Part shown: positions 26,096 through 34,502 of the stretch, piece by piece
Position numbering within the stretch: the first letter of the stretch is position 1
Layout: every line of letters starts with the position of its first letter
Assembly: GCA_015472025.1 (NCBI GenBank)
Contig: BNHL01000001.1
Span: forward strand, 1,771,501-1,835,500
Reading direction: 5' to 3'
Length of the DNA stretch: 64,000 nucleotides
Origin: Cytophagales bacterium WSM2-2
GTDB taxonomy: Bacteria; Bacteroidota; Bacteroidia; Cytophagales; Cyclobacteriaceae
Notes under the pieces: generated by a model
What the model saw: the letters and a program-made list of their open reading frames with translations, nothing else
Database searches by the model: none
What the model was told of the DNA's origin: nothing
Translations under genes and position numbers: made by a program

Positions 26096-27739
26096 TTAAA
26101 TTGTTCTACCTGTATTGATCACATTGATTCCGTTGAAGCGGGCGGTTGCTGATCCGTGAGAAACCGCATTTGATTGGCTTGGTTGACCTTTACCATCGTT
26201 GAAGGCGCCACCAAGTCTGTAGTCACGCTCGTCACAAATCTGTGCGCACGAATTCCAGAACTCCTGTGTGTTGGCCTGGTAAGCCACATCCTTCAGCATG
26301 CCTTCAATCTTTCCGTTTTTGATCTCGAAGAAAAGAACTCCGCCAAACTGGAAATTGTAGCGCTGTTGGTCGATAGAGAATGAGCCATCTTTCACGATGT
26401 AAATTCCTTTCTCTACGCCTGCTACCATTTGTTCAGGAGTTACTTGCTCTTTGCCAGCCTGCAACGAAACGTTGGCCATGCGCTGGAATTGAACATCTGA
26501 CCAGCTCTGTGAATAGCAGCATCCATGCGACTCTTTCTGACCAATAATATTGACCTGGTCGCGGATAGCCTGGTAGTTCACCAAAACTCCGTCTTTGATC
26601 AAATCCCATTTCTTGCACTTCACGCCTTCATCATCGTAGCCCACAGCACCGAGTGATCCAACCTGTGTTTTGTCAGCTACGACATTGACGAGCTTACTTC
26701 CGAAATTGAATTTTTTAGTTTCCCACTTATCCATTGTGAGGAAGCTGGTTCCTGCGAAGTTTGCTTCGTAGCCGAGAACACGGTCAAGTTCGGTCGGGTG
26801 ACCAACAGACTCATGTATTGTCAACCACAAGTGAGAAGGCTCCAACACTAAGTCATACTTGCCGGGCTCAACGGACTTAGCAGAGATCATTTGTTTCACT
26901 TGCTCAGCTGCCATGCCTGCATCTTCAATCAAGTCATATGATTTGTTGTAGAGGATGATTCCGCCTGGTGATTTGATTTTATCTTCGGCTTTTCCATCGA
27001 GGTACTCATAGCCCATTCCGACAGGAGAACTGAATGCAGGTCTGCTCTTGAACTGACCTGAGTTACGGTCAACCACACTCACATTGATTCCTGGTAAAAT
27101 ACGGTGAACATCCTGGTCGATGTAAGAACCTTCGGATGAAGCAAAATATTTTTGCTCGTTCACCAGAAATATCTGACTGTTGACGAAGTTGGCTCCTTTT
27201 TCCATTGCCTTCGCATTCGCGGCAAGCAAAAGATCAACTTTTTCTTTGATCGGAACTTCGAATGCGTTTTTCACGATCGGTGTTTTCCAGCTTACCTCAC
27301 CATACGAAGGAGTCTGAGCCAGTTTCACCGGTTCTTTCTGGAATTTAGAATTAGCTTTCGCGATCGCTACTGCGCGCTCGGCTGTCTTCTTGATTCCGTC
27401 AGGAGTTACATTGTTGCTAGCGGCAAAGCCCCATGTTCCATTCACGATTACGCGAATGCCGGCACCGAACGATTCTGTATTGACGATGTTCTGCACTTTC
27501 TTTTCGCGGGTGACCACAAACTGGTTAAGGTAACGGCCAATGCGAACGTCAGTGTAAGTTGCTCCCATCGACTTGGCCGCGTTAAGGGCAACATCAGCCA
27601 ACTGCTTCTTCTGCTGGATGTCCAAAATGGGCGTCAGCATCAGAGACACCTCCACGGGGTTGGCATGCGATGACAAGGGGAGCATCATCGCGCCTGCAGC
27701 ACCCAGGCCGGTTAGTTGAATAAATTCTCGTCTTTTCAT
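26096..27739 (-). CDS. TldD-family metallopeptidase with Tat signal, paralogue 2
   Basis: A 547-residue TldD homologue that starts with ATG, reading MKRREFIQLTGLGAAGAMM. This twin-arginine signal has a plausible cleavage site (LSSHA) at about residue 26. The zinc motif HESVGH is at residues 309-314 in LTIHESVGHPTELDR. Later family segments are SFSIDQQRYNFQFGGVLF, FWNSCAQICDERDYRLGG and DGKGQPSQSNAVSHGSATAR. From memory E. coli TldD has a cysteine ligand just before the GK(D/G)GQ-like phrase; here that position is Asp, while a conserved NSC lies upstream. It sits between another TldD and a TldE in one operon. Confidence 0.9.
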   Translation of the reverse strand: MKRREFIQLTGLGAAGAMMLPLSSHANPVEVSLMLTPILDIQQKKQLADVALNAAKSMGATYTDVRIGRYLNQFVVTREKKVQNIVNTESFGAGIRVIVNGTWGFAASNNVTPDGIKKTAERAVAIAKANSKFQKEPVKLAQTPSYGEVSWKTPIVKNAFEVPIKEKVDLLLAANAKAMEKGANFVNSQIFLVNEQKYFASSEGSYIDQDVHRILPGINVSVVDRNSGQFKSRPAFSSPVGMGYEYLDGKAEDKIKSPGGIILYNKSYDLIEDAGMAAEQVKQMISAKSVEPGKYDLVLEPSHLWLTIHESVGHPTELDRVLGYEANFAGTSFLTMDKWETKKFNFGSKLVNVVADKTQVGSLGAVGYDDEGVKCKKWDLIKDGVLVNYQAIRDQVNIIGQKESHGCCYSQSWSDVQFQRMANVSLQAGKEQVTPEQMVAGVEKGIYIVKDGSFSIDQQRYNFQFGGVLFFEIKNGKIEGMLKDVAYQANTQEFWNSCAQICDERDYRLGGAFNDGKGQPSQSNAVSHGSATARFNGINVINTGRTI

Positions 27740-27764
27740 TCAGTAAGGGTTATTTTGGTTTTCT

Positions 27765-29399
27765 CTAAATTGTTCTTCCTGTATTGATCACATTTACTCC
27801 ATTGAATCGTGCTGTAGAACTTCCATGTGACACCGCACTTACCTGTGAAGGCTGGCCTTTGCCATCGAAGAAGGATCCGAACAAACGGTAATCTTTCTCG
27901 TCACAAACTTTTGCGCAACTGTTCCAGAATTCCTGGGTATTGGATTGATAAGCAACGTCACTTAACATGCCGGCGATCTCTCCATTTTTGATTTCGTAAA
28001 ATGTGGTGCCACCGAACTGGAAGTTGTAGCGCTGCTGGTCGATGGAATAAGATCCGCGTCCGGCGATATAAATTCCTTTTTCTACATCCTTAATCATCTG
28101 GGCACTGCTGTAAGGCTCTTTGCCTGGAGCAAGAGATACATTTGGCATGCGCTGAAATTGCACATCGCTCCAGCTTTGTGAGTAGCAGCATCCGTGCGAT
28201 TCGTTTTGCCCGACAATATGCACCTGATCACGGATAGCTTCCACGTTGACAAAGATTCCTTCTTTAATCAAATCCCAGCGTTTCGATTTCACACCTTCAT
28301 CATCAAAACCAACGGCACCCAGCGAATTTGCCTGAGTCTTGTCAGCAAAGATGTTAACTTGTTTGCTTCCGTAGTTGAAAGTACCGGATTTCAGTTTATC
28401 GAGTGTGGCAAAACTGGTTCCCGCATAATTGGCTTCATAACCAAGGATACGATCGAGCTCCAGCGGGTGGCCCACAGATTCGTGAATGGTGAGCCCCAGG
28501 TGATTTGGTTCGAGCACTAAATCATATTTACCGGGCTCAACGGATTTTGCGGTGTGCATTTCCTTGGCTTGTTTTGCCGCAAAAGCAGCATCTTCAGCGA
28601 TGTCGTAGCTATTGCGATACAAAAACATTCCGGCAGGACCTGCCAGTTTATCTTCCGCTTTGGGAATCATGTACTCATATCCCATACCCATTGGGGCGCT
28701 CATAGCATCGCGTGATTTGAATTTTCCGGTAGCACGATCAATGACGGACACGGTGAATGTGGGCCAGATGCGATGGATGTCCTGATCGATATACGATCCA
28801 TCGGTGGAGGCTAAATATTTTTGTTCATTTACCTGGAAGAGATTTGAGCTCGCGAAACTCGCCCCGTTTTTCAGGGCACCCGCGTTTGTACGCAACAGTA
28901 AATCCACTTTCTCAGAGACAGGTACTTCAAACGTATTTTTTTGAATAGGCGTATTCCAGGTTACTTCACCATGGCCGGTGTTGGGGGCCAGTGAAACCGG
29001 CTCTTTCTGATACTTTGAGTTTGCCTTTGCAATAGCGATGGCACGCTCAGTAGCTTTTTTTACTCCATCTGTAGTTACGTCATTGGTGGCGGCAAAGCCC
29101 CAGGTTCCTTTGGCAATCACACGAACGCCCACTCCGAATGATTCAGTGTTAGCAATGTTTTGCACTTTGTTTTCGCGTGTGCTGATGAATTGGTTTAGAT
29201 AACGACCAATCCGAACATCAGTGTATGTAGCACCGAGCGATTTGGCCGTGTTGAGTGCTACGTCTGCGAGTTGCTTTTTTGTGGCAACGGGCATGGATGG
29301 CGTGAGCAGTTGTTCAAGCGGAACGGCATTTCCCATGAATGGCAATGCCATTCCAGCTAAACCCATTCCGGACAGTCCGATGAAATCTCGTCTTTTCAT
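27765..29399 (-). CDS. TldD-family metallopeptidase with Tat-like signal, paralogue 3
   Basis: First gene of the second tld operon. Start at the ATG at 29399 (MKRRDFIGLSGMGLAGMA); the frame extends three codons further to a TTG at 29408. It has a twin-arginine signal with a possible GNA cleavage site. The 544-residue protein has HESVGH within LTIHESVGHPLELDR, then GYEANYAGTSFATLDKLKSG and the same C-terminal region as its paralogues. The gene lies 25 bases before paralogue 2. Two tandem TldD genes before one TldE suggest duplication and possibly two different heterodimers sharing a partner. Confidence 0.9.
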   Translation of the reverse strand: MKRRDFIGLSGMGLAGMALPFMGNAVPLEQLLTPSMPVATKKQLADVALNTAKSLGATYTDVRIGRYLNQFISTRENKVQNIANTESFGVGVRVIAKGTWGFAATNDVTTDGVKKATERAIAIAKANSKYQKEPVSLAPNTGHGEVTWNTPIQKNTFEVPVSEKVDLLLRTNAGALKNGASFASSNLFQVNEQKYLASTDGSYIDQDIHRIWPTFTVSVIDRATGKFKSRDAMSAPMGMGYEYMIPKAEDKLAGPAGMFLYRNSYDIAEDAAFAAKQAKEMHTAKSVEPGKYDLVLEPNHLGLTIHESVGHPLELDRILGYEANYAGTSFATLDKLKSGTFNYGSKQVNIFADKTQANSLGAVGFDDEGVKSKRWDLIKEGIFVNVEAIRDQVHIVGQNESHGCCYSQSWSDVQFQRMPNVSLAPGKEPYSSAQMIKDVEKGIYIAGRGSYSIDQQRYNFQFGGTTFYEIKNGEIAGMLSDVAYQSNTQEFWNSCAKVCDEKDYRLFGSFFDGKGQPSQVSAVSHGSSTARFNGVNVINTGRTI

Positions 29400-29502
29400 T
29401 TCTTGCAAAAAATTAGAAATGAAATTTAATGAAAAGGGCTCACGATTTTATCAATTTCCTTTCAACGAATGGATTATTATTTGAGTGGCAAACACTAAAA
29501 GC

Positions 29503-29539
29503 AAAAAAGCGCCAGAGACTTTATCTCTAACGCTTTTTT
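29503..29539. terminator. Bidirectional terminator between tld operon and gdhA
   Basis: AAAAAAGCG (29503-29511) pairs with CGCTTTTTT (29531-29539), with an inner stem AGAGA/TCTCT. It is located 29 bases after the gdhA stop (29569) and about 100 bases upstream of the tldD3 start. In the minus direction it ends gdhA. Confidence 0.8.
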
Positions 29540-29568
29540 GGTGAACTGAAGTTGGCCTTTTTACATCA

Positions 29569-30921
29569 TCAGATCACACCCTGTGCCTGCATTGCTTTCG
29601 CTACCTTCAAAAAGCCTGCAATGTTCGCTCCGATCATGTAATTGCCGGGCTTGCCATATTCTTTTGCGGCAGCAAGTGAAGTGTCATGAATGTTTTTCAT
29701 AATGTTGAGCAACTTGGCGTCAACTTCTTCACGTGTCCAGTTTTGGCCCATGTAATTTTGAGTCATTTCCAAACCGGAAGTGGCAACTCCACCGGCATTG
29801 GATGCTTTGCCAGGGGCATACATCACGCCTTTATCGATTAGAATGTTGATCGCTTCCGGAGTAGTGGGCATATTGGCACCTTCGGCTACGAGCTTCACTT
29901 TATTTTTTACCAGGTTAGCAGCGTCTTTGTCGTTCAATTCATTCTGCGTGGCACATGGGAAAGCGCAGTCTGCAGGAATTGCCCAGAGCGGATTAGAAGA
30001 ATCGCCTGGATTCACAGCAACATATTTGCAGTTGTATTTGTCCGCGTATTCTTTGATGCGTCCCCGGCGAACGTCTTTGAGGTCTTTGAGAAAAGCTAGC
30101 TTTTCTAACGTAAACCCAGCCTCGTCATAAATGAAACCATTGGAGTCGGAAGCAGTGACTGCTTTTCCTCCGAGGTGAATAATTTTTTCAATAGCGTATT
30201 GTGCCACGTTGCCCGAGCCGGAAACCAAACATGTTTTTCCTTTCAATGAATCTTTGTTTGCCTGCATCATATTCTCAGCAAAGTAGATCAAGCCATAACC
30301 TGTGGCTTCCGTGCGAATCAAACTTCCGCCCCAGCCAATGCCTTTGCCGGTAAGCACGCCTGAAAATTCATTCCTGATTTTCTTATAAGCACCAAACAAA
30401 TAACCGATTTCTCTTCCACCAACTCCAATATCTCCCGCAGGTACATCGGTTCGGTCTCCAATGTGACGAGCCAGTTCACCCATGAAAGCCTGGCAGAAAC
30501 GCATTACCTCGTTGTCACTTTTTCCTTTTGGATCAAAATCACTTCCACCTTTACCGCCACCCATTGGCAAGCCCGTGAGTGCATTTTTAAAGATCTGTTC
30601 AAAGGCAAGAAACTTCAACACGCTTGCAGTTACCGAAGGATGGAAACGAAGCCCTCCTTTATATGGACCGATGGCGCTGTTCATTTGAACACGGTAACCA
30701 CGATTGAATTGCACCTGACCTTTGTCGTCAAGCCAGCTCACGCGAAAATAAATGAGCCGCTCCGGTTCGGTCATGCGCTCAAACAATTTAAGGTTGCGAA
30801 GTTCTGCATGACGGTCGAGTACAGGAGTGACAGACATCAACACTTCATCAACTGCCTGGATGAATTCCGGCTCATTGGGGTTACGTTTTTTTACAAGGGC
30901 TAAAATCTCTTCGTGTGCCAT
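29569..30921 (-). CDS. gdhA: NADP-type glutamate dehydrogenase
   Basis: Converts 2-oxoglutarate and ammonium to glutamate (or the reverse) in the cytoplasm. The 450-residue hexameric-type enzyme shows the catalytic-lysine region PMGGGKGGSDFDPKGKSD (about residue 125), the FRVSWLDDKGQVQFNRGYRVQ opening, a nucleotide-binding GSGNVAQYAIEKI (about residue 240) and a C-terminal GVATSGLEMTQNYMG. Length and the small-hexamer type fit the NADP-linked anabolic form, but NAD use cannot be excluded. It follows the DJ-1-like gene by 73 bases and is terminated at 29503-29539. An inverted repeat upstream (30987-31004) could be an operator. Confidence 0.95.
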   Translation of the reverse strand: MAHEEILALVKKRNPNEPEFIQAVDEVLMSVTPVLDRHAELRNLKLFERMTEPERLIYFRVSWLDDKGQVQFNRGYRVQMNSAIGPYKGGLRFHPSVTASVLKFLAFEQIFKNALTGLPMGGGKGGSDFDPKGKSDNEVMRFCQAFMGELARHIGDRTDVPAGDIGVGGREIGYLFGAYKKIRNEFSGVLTGKGIGWGGSLIRTEATGYGLIYFAENMMQANKDSLKGKTCLVSGSGNVAQYAIEKIIHLGGKAVTASDSNGFIYDEAGFTLEKLAFLKDLKDVRRGRIKEYADKYNCKYVAVNPGDSSNPLWAIPADCAFPCATQNELNDKDAANLVKNKVKLVAEGANMPTTPEAINILIDKGVMYAPGKASNAGGVATSGLEMTQNYMGQNWTREEVDAKLLNIMKNIHDTSLAAAKEYGKPGNYMIGANIAGFLKVAKAMQAQGVI

Positions 30922-30986
30922 AAGGTTTGTAGGGTATTAGTTGTCGCAATTTAAGAGAATCCCCGCAAACGATTGAATTCGTCAAA

Positions 30987-31004
30987 TACCAAAATCAATT
31001 GGTA
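30987..31004. promoter_or_regulatory. Possible operator upstream of gdhA
   Basis: Inverted repeat TACCAA (30987-30992)/TTGGTA (30999-31004) with a 6-base spacer, 66 bases before the gdhA ATG and overlapping the 3' end of the DJ-1-like gene. A perfect dyad, but no regulator is identified. Confidence 0.3.
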
Positions 31005-31759
31005 CCTCTGGTCCTCAACAAGATCACCATTCGTTCGGCTACCCAGGGTGCAGATGTGGCGAATGCCCCTGTTACGATCCTGGCTTTTGTGTCTTCCACA
31101 TGCGTGAATTCTGTATTGGGCCTGGTTGCCTCAGTACACACGATAAGATTGGCGCCTCGTCTGGCTAGCACTTCCTGCATGTCGAAGGGCAGTAGTTTCC
31201 CGTAGTTAGAAATGTTCATGAATTTTTTCTCAGCCCAATGTGGGAAGCAGGTAATCTTTTTTCCGTCCACCAGGTATTTTCCTCCAGATAACTGAATGTT
31301 AATCAGCGAAGCGGCACCATGTCCCGCTGTTCCCAGTGCTCCTCCATTTTCATAGATGCGGGCAGCGATTGCTGAGATTCGTTCATCGTTGATCACATCG
31401 AAATATTGCCCATGTCCACCAGGATAGAAAATGGCAGCATAATTTTTGGTATCCACATTTCCGGGACTTAATGATGTTGCTGTTTTTGAAGTGAACAGTT
31501 TGCTTTCACGGATTTTTTTCAAATCATCTTTAACCTTGCCGTTGTCGTAGATCGCTACCTTTCCTCCTTTGGGAGTCACTATATCTACATCAAATCCATT
31601 GTCGACAAAATATTGAAAAGGGTAAGCGATCTCCATGAGAAAAGACCCGCTGATATTGTTGCCAACGGAATCAACATTGGTAGCTACAATCAATACTTTA
31701 TTTTGACAATAGCATGAAAGTGCTGTGAGGAGGAGAATACATGTAAAGAGAAGCTTCAT
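30995..31759 (-). CDS. Secreted DJ-1/PfpI-like protein lacking the nucleophilic cysteine
   Basis: The start at the ATG at 31759 (MKLLFTCILLLTALSCYCQ) gives a clear export signal; an upstream in-frame start would add 10 unlikely residues. The 254-residue protein has the Hsp31/PfpI fold marks: VLIVATNVDSVG, a Glu in SFLMEIAYPF (Glu43), GFDVDIVTPKGG, YAAIFYPGGHGQYFD and a nucleophile-elbow region GGALGTAGHGAASL. The family elbow is A-x-C-H-G; here the Cys position is Gly146 before His147, so the usual amidase/glyoxalase/deglycase chemistry is probably absent. It may bind a ligand or signal instead. It lies between mqo and gdhA, with a regulatory-looking repeat array upstream. Confidence 0.82.
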   Translation of the reverse strand: MKLLFTCILLLTALSCYCQNKVLIVATNVDSVGNNISGSFLMEIAYPFQYFVDNGFDVDIVTPKGGKVAIYDNGKVKDDLKKIRESKLFTSKTATSLSPGNVDTKNYAAIFYPGGHGQYFDVINDERISAIAARIYENGGALGTAGHGAASLINIQLSGGKYLVDGKKITCFPHWAEKKFMNISNYGKLLPFDMQEVLARRGANLIVCTEATRPNTEFTHVEDTKARIVTGAFATSAPWVAERMVILLRTRGTN

Positions 31760-31810
31760 AAAATGGTTGGTTAATTTTTCAACCTCCAACGCAAAGTAAG
31801 CTTGCTCTTG

Positions 31811-31849
31811 CTGTTAATCGACTGTTAACAATTGTTAACCCGCTGTTAT
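31811..31849. promoter_or_regulatory. Four helically phased TGTTA repeats with a 16-bp palindrome
   Basis: TGTTA occurs at 31812, 31823, 31833 and 31844 (spacing 11, 10 and 11 bases), and the middle two form the perfect palindrome GTTAACAATTGTTAAC (31824-31839). The array lies 52-90 bases upstream of the DJ-1-like ATG (31759, minus) and just after the mqo stop. The phasing puts all copies on one face of the helix, which suggests cooperative binding by a regulator. Confidence 0.45.
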
Positions 31850-31859
31850 ACCTGGCAAT

Positions 31860-33359
31860 CTACTTTAATCCCAAGACTTTTATTGTTCTGCTTCGGCTAT
31901 CCTTCAAAAGCTTTTCATCCTGTGATAAGGCGATTCCAAAGGACGGAGTCATCTCCTTCAATTTTTTCTGCCATACCTCAGACTTACTCTGTTTTGTAAA
32001 ACATTTTGGAAGCAAACCCAGCATGGCAGCAACAGCTGTTGAAGCTCCTGGTGATGCGCCCAGCAAGGCGGCAACCGTTCCGTCTTCAGATACGACTACT
32101 TCAGTTCCAAACTCAAGAACTCCACCTTCTTTTTTGTCTTTCTTAATGACTTGCACTCGCTGGCCTGCCTCTAGTAATTCCCAGTCTTTCGATTGAGCAT
32201 TGGGAACGTATTCTCTCAGTGCAGCGACACGATCTTCATGCGTGAGGCGCAACTGCTCGATAAGGTATTTTGTCAACGGAACATTATGAAAACCTGCAAA
32301 GACCATCGGGATCAGGTTATCGAATTTGATTGACTTGGGAAGATCCATCAGGGAACCATTTTTCAAAAATTTGGTCGAGAATCCGGCAAATGGTCCGAAG
32401 AGCAATTCCTTTTTCCCATCGATCATTCGTGTGTCGATATGAGGCACTGACATAGGAGGAGAGCCTACCGAGGCTTTGCCATACACTTTCGCATCGTGTT
32501 CCTTGACGACTTTTTCATTGAGGCATTTCAACCACAATCCGCTGACGGGGAATCCGCCATAGCCTTTACGCTCTTTGATCTCAGCCCGTTTCAGCAAGTG
32601 AAGCGTTGCTCCTCCGGCTCCAATGAAAACGAATTTAGTATTTGACTTATCTTTTTCTCCGTTCAGAAGATTCTTCACAAAGACATCCCATCCGCCTTTT
32701 CCATCAGGATCCAGGTCGAGGGCTTCTACGTTATAATGCACAGTTACGCCCGGCATTTTTTCCAAACGTTGAATCATGCTCCTCGTAAGGGCACCAAAGT
32801 TCACATCTGTTCCCAAATTCATGCGCGTGGCAGCCACCGGCTGATTTTTATCGCGGCCCCTCATAACGAGCGGAGCCCATTCTTCAATTTGCTTGAAGTC
32901 CTCAGTATAAATCATGTCCTTAAACAAGGGACTTGCCTTCAATAGCTCATAACGTTTGCGTAAGAAATTCACATTGTCATTTCCCCACACAAAACTGAGG
33001 TGAGGAACAGAAGAAATAAAATCAGAGGGATTGGGTATATATTTTTTCTCAACGAGATAAGCCCAAAATTCACGCGACACTTCAAACTGTTCGGCAATTT
33101 TCACGGCCTTTGAAATGTCAATTGAACCATCTGCCTTTTGTGGCGTATAATTCAATTCACAAAATGCAGAATGGCCGGTGCCAGCATTATTCCATGCATC
33201 TGAACTCTCCGTGCCTGCTACATCAAGGCGCTCGAATATTTGAATAGTGATATCGGGATTGAGTTCTTTTAGTATCATACCAAGTGTGGCGCTCATAATT
33301 CCTGCACCCATCAATACAACATCTGTTTTAGGAACGAGCGGCCTGATTGCTTGTGACAT
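31860..33359 (-). CDS. mqo: Malate:quinone oxidoreductase
   Basis: Mqo oxidises malate to oxaloacetate and passes electrons to quinone; it is FAD-dependent and membrane-associated. The 499-residue protein begins with the FAD-binding GxGxxG-type motif DVVLMGAGIMSATLGMIL (about residues 14-31). It also has ERLDVAGTESSDAWNNAGTGHSAFCELNYTP, a typical Mqo phrase, MGGFPVSGLWL-type sequence later and a C-terminal SPGASTAVAAMLGLL. Length matches the family. Malate oxidation beside glutamate dehydrogenase links it to central carbon and nitrogen metabolism. It is divergent from the binding-protein genes. Confidence 0.96.
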   Translation of the reverse strand: MSQAIRPLVPKTDVVLMGAGIMSATLGMILKELNPDITIQIFERLDVAGTESSDAWNNAGTGHSAFCELNYTPQKADGSIDISKAVKIAEQFEVSREFWAYLVEKKYIPNPSDFISSVPHLSFVWGNDNVNFLRKRYELLKASPLFKDMIYTEDFKQIEEWAPLVMRGRDKNQPVAATRMNLGTDVNFGALTRSMIQRLEKMPGVTVHYNVEALDLDPDGKGGWDVFVKNLLNGEKDKSNTKFVFIGAGGATLHLLKRAEIKERKGYGGFPVSGLWLKCLNEKVVKEHDAKVYGKASVGSPPMSVPHIDTRMIDGKKELLFGPFAGFSTKFLKNGSLMDLPKSIKFDNLIPMVFAGFHNVPLTKYLIEQLRLTHEDRVAALREYVPNAQSKDWELLEAGQRVQVIKKDKKEGGVLEFGTEVVVSEDGTVAALLGASPGASTAVAAMLGLLPKCFTKQSKSEVWQKKLKEMTPSFGIALSQDEKLLKDSRSRTIKVLGLK

Positions 33360-33407
33360 AAGGGGTTAGTTTGTGAAAGTCAATTTAAGTGAACAATGCT
33401 ATCGGCT

Positions 33408-33415
33408 CAAAAGTA
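33408..33415 (-). promoter_or_regulatory. -7 box (TACTTTTG) for mqo
   Basis: TACTTTTG on the minus strand, 48 bases before the mqo ATG. Matches TAnnTTTG; no good -33 TTG at the usual spacing was found. Confidence 0.4.
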
Positions 33416-33517
33416 ACGTGAAAATTAATTAGTTACGAGGCTACCGGATAAAGACTGAAGGTTTCAGCAGAGCAAAATTTTTGCAATATTTGATACCTAA
33501 CCATAATCCATGAAATC

Positions 33518-34384
33518 ATGAGAACACTCGCCAGGCATACCTTGTCTTTAGCTCTGAGTTTGATCGTCAGCTTCAGCGCCCTTGCTCAATTGTCTGGCAC
33601 CACGTATGCCGAAGCACAAAAGTCCAAAACGGCTACATGGACTTTCACTTACACGGAAACTCCGAGTTTTGCCAGTAAGCAACCCAACGGATCAGTTCAA
33701 GGGCTCGTGGTGGAGGTCATGAAGAAGTTTGCAGACTTTGTCCAGCAAACGGAAGGCATCAAAGTGACGTACGAATTTAAGGGTAAAGATCCGTCAGATT
33801 TCAAGGGGTTTCTGGAGGAAGTGAAAACGGCCAAAGGCGGAGTGTTTGGATTAGGAAACATTACGATTACTGAGGCGCGAAAAAAAGAATATCATTTCAG
33901 TCCGCCATTCATCAAGAACATTTCACTGTTGTGTACGCATAAAGATGTGCCTACACTGGAAAGCCTGGATAAAGCAGCTACGGCTTTTGCAAATTTCAAA
34001 GGTATTGCGGTAGCCGGTTCCACAAATGAAAAAGCAGTGCTTGCTTTGAAAGCAAAACACATTCCTACTGCAACTATTCAGACTGTGGAGAGCAACCAGG
34101 AGGCGGTCGATGCAATCATTAAAGACAAGAAAGCATTTACCAACACGGATTTCACTTTTTACCTTAATGCACAACGTCAGGGAATTCCAATCAAACGTCA
34201 TCCTGCGGGAGACGAGTCATCAGAAGAGTTTGGTATCATTATGCCTAAGAGCAATGACTGGGTTCCACTGATGAATAAATTCCTCACAGCAGAATTTGTA
34301 AAGTCTCCAGACTACAAAAAAATGCTCTTCACGCACATGGGCGCCAACGGTGTGAAGCTTCTTGAGTCGTTCGAGAAAAAATAA
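33518..34384 (+). CDS. Periplasmic substrate-binding protein (SBP_bac_3 type), tandem copy 1
   Basis: A 288-residue secreted protein (signal ending SFSALAQ, then LSGTTYAEAQ). It has the layout of amino-acid-type periplasmic binding proteins (family 3). An early strand TWTFTYTETPSFASKQPNG opens the ligand domain, followed by VQGLVVEVMKKFADF, GVFGLGNITITEARKKEYHFSPPFIKNI and a C-terminal PAGDESSEEFGIIMPK. The second half shares the ...SLDKAATAFANFKG... hinge region with copy 2. No permease or ATPase gene is near, so it may work with a distant transporter, as a chemoreceptor partner or as a scavenger. It has its own upstream region and is separated from copy 2 by 118 bases. Confidence 0.85.
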   Translation: MRTLARHTLSLALSLIVSFSALAQLSGTTYAEAQKSKTATWTFTYTETPSFASKQPNGSVQGLVVEVMKKFADFVQQTEGIKVTYEFKGKDPSDFKGFLEEVKTAKGGVFGLGNITITEARKKEYHFSPPFIKNISLLCTHKDVPTLESLDKAATAFANFKGIAVAGSTNEKAVLALKAKHIPTATIQTVESNQEAVDAIIKDKKAFTNTDFTFYLNAQRQGIPIKRHPAGDESSEEFGIIMPKSNDWVPLMNKFLTAEFVKSPDYKKMLFTHMGANGVKLLESFEKK

Positions 34385-34490
34385 ATCGTTTTAGCCTTGA
34401 AAATTTGAAAGGCACTCGCTCCCGGCACAATTGCCTCAGAATTTTATTCACTGTGCTAAATAGGACTCAGTAATAGAGTCGTTTTTAGGT

Positions 34491-34498
34491 TATTTTCG
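34491..34498 (+). promoter_or_regulatory. -7-like box (TATTTTCG) four bases before binding protein copy 2
   Basis: TATTTTCG (34491-34498), one mismatch from TAnnTTTG, followed by CGCC and the ATG at 34503. Spacing to the start codon is the same as at 1523 and 9992, so this transcript would also be leaderless. Confidence 0.4.
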
Positions 34499-34502
34499 CG
34501 CC

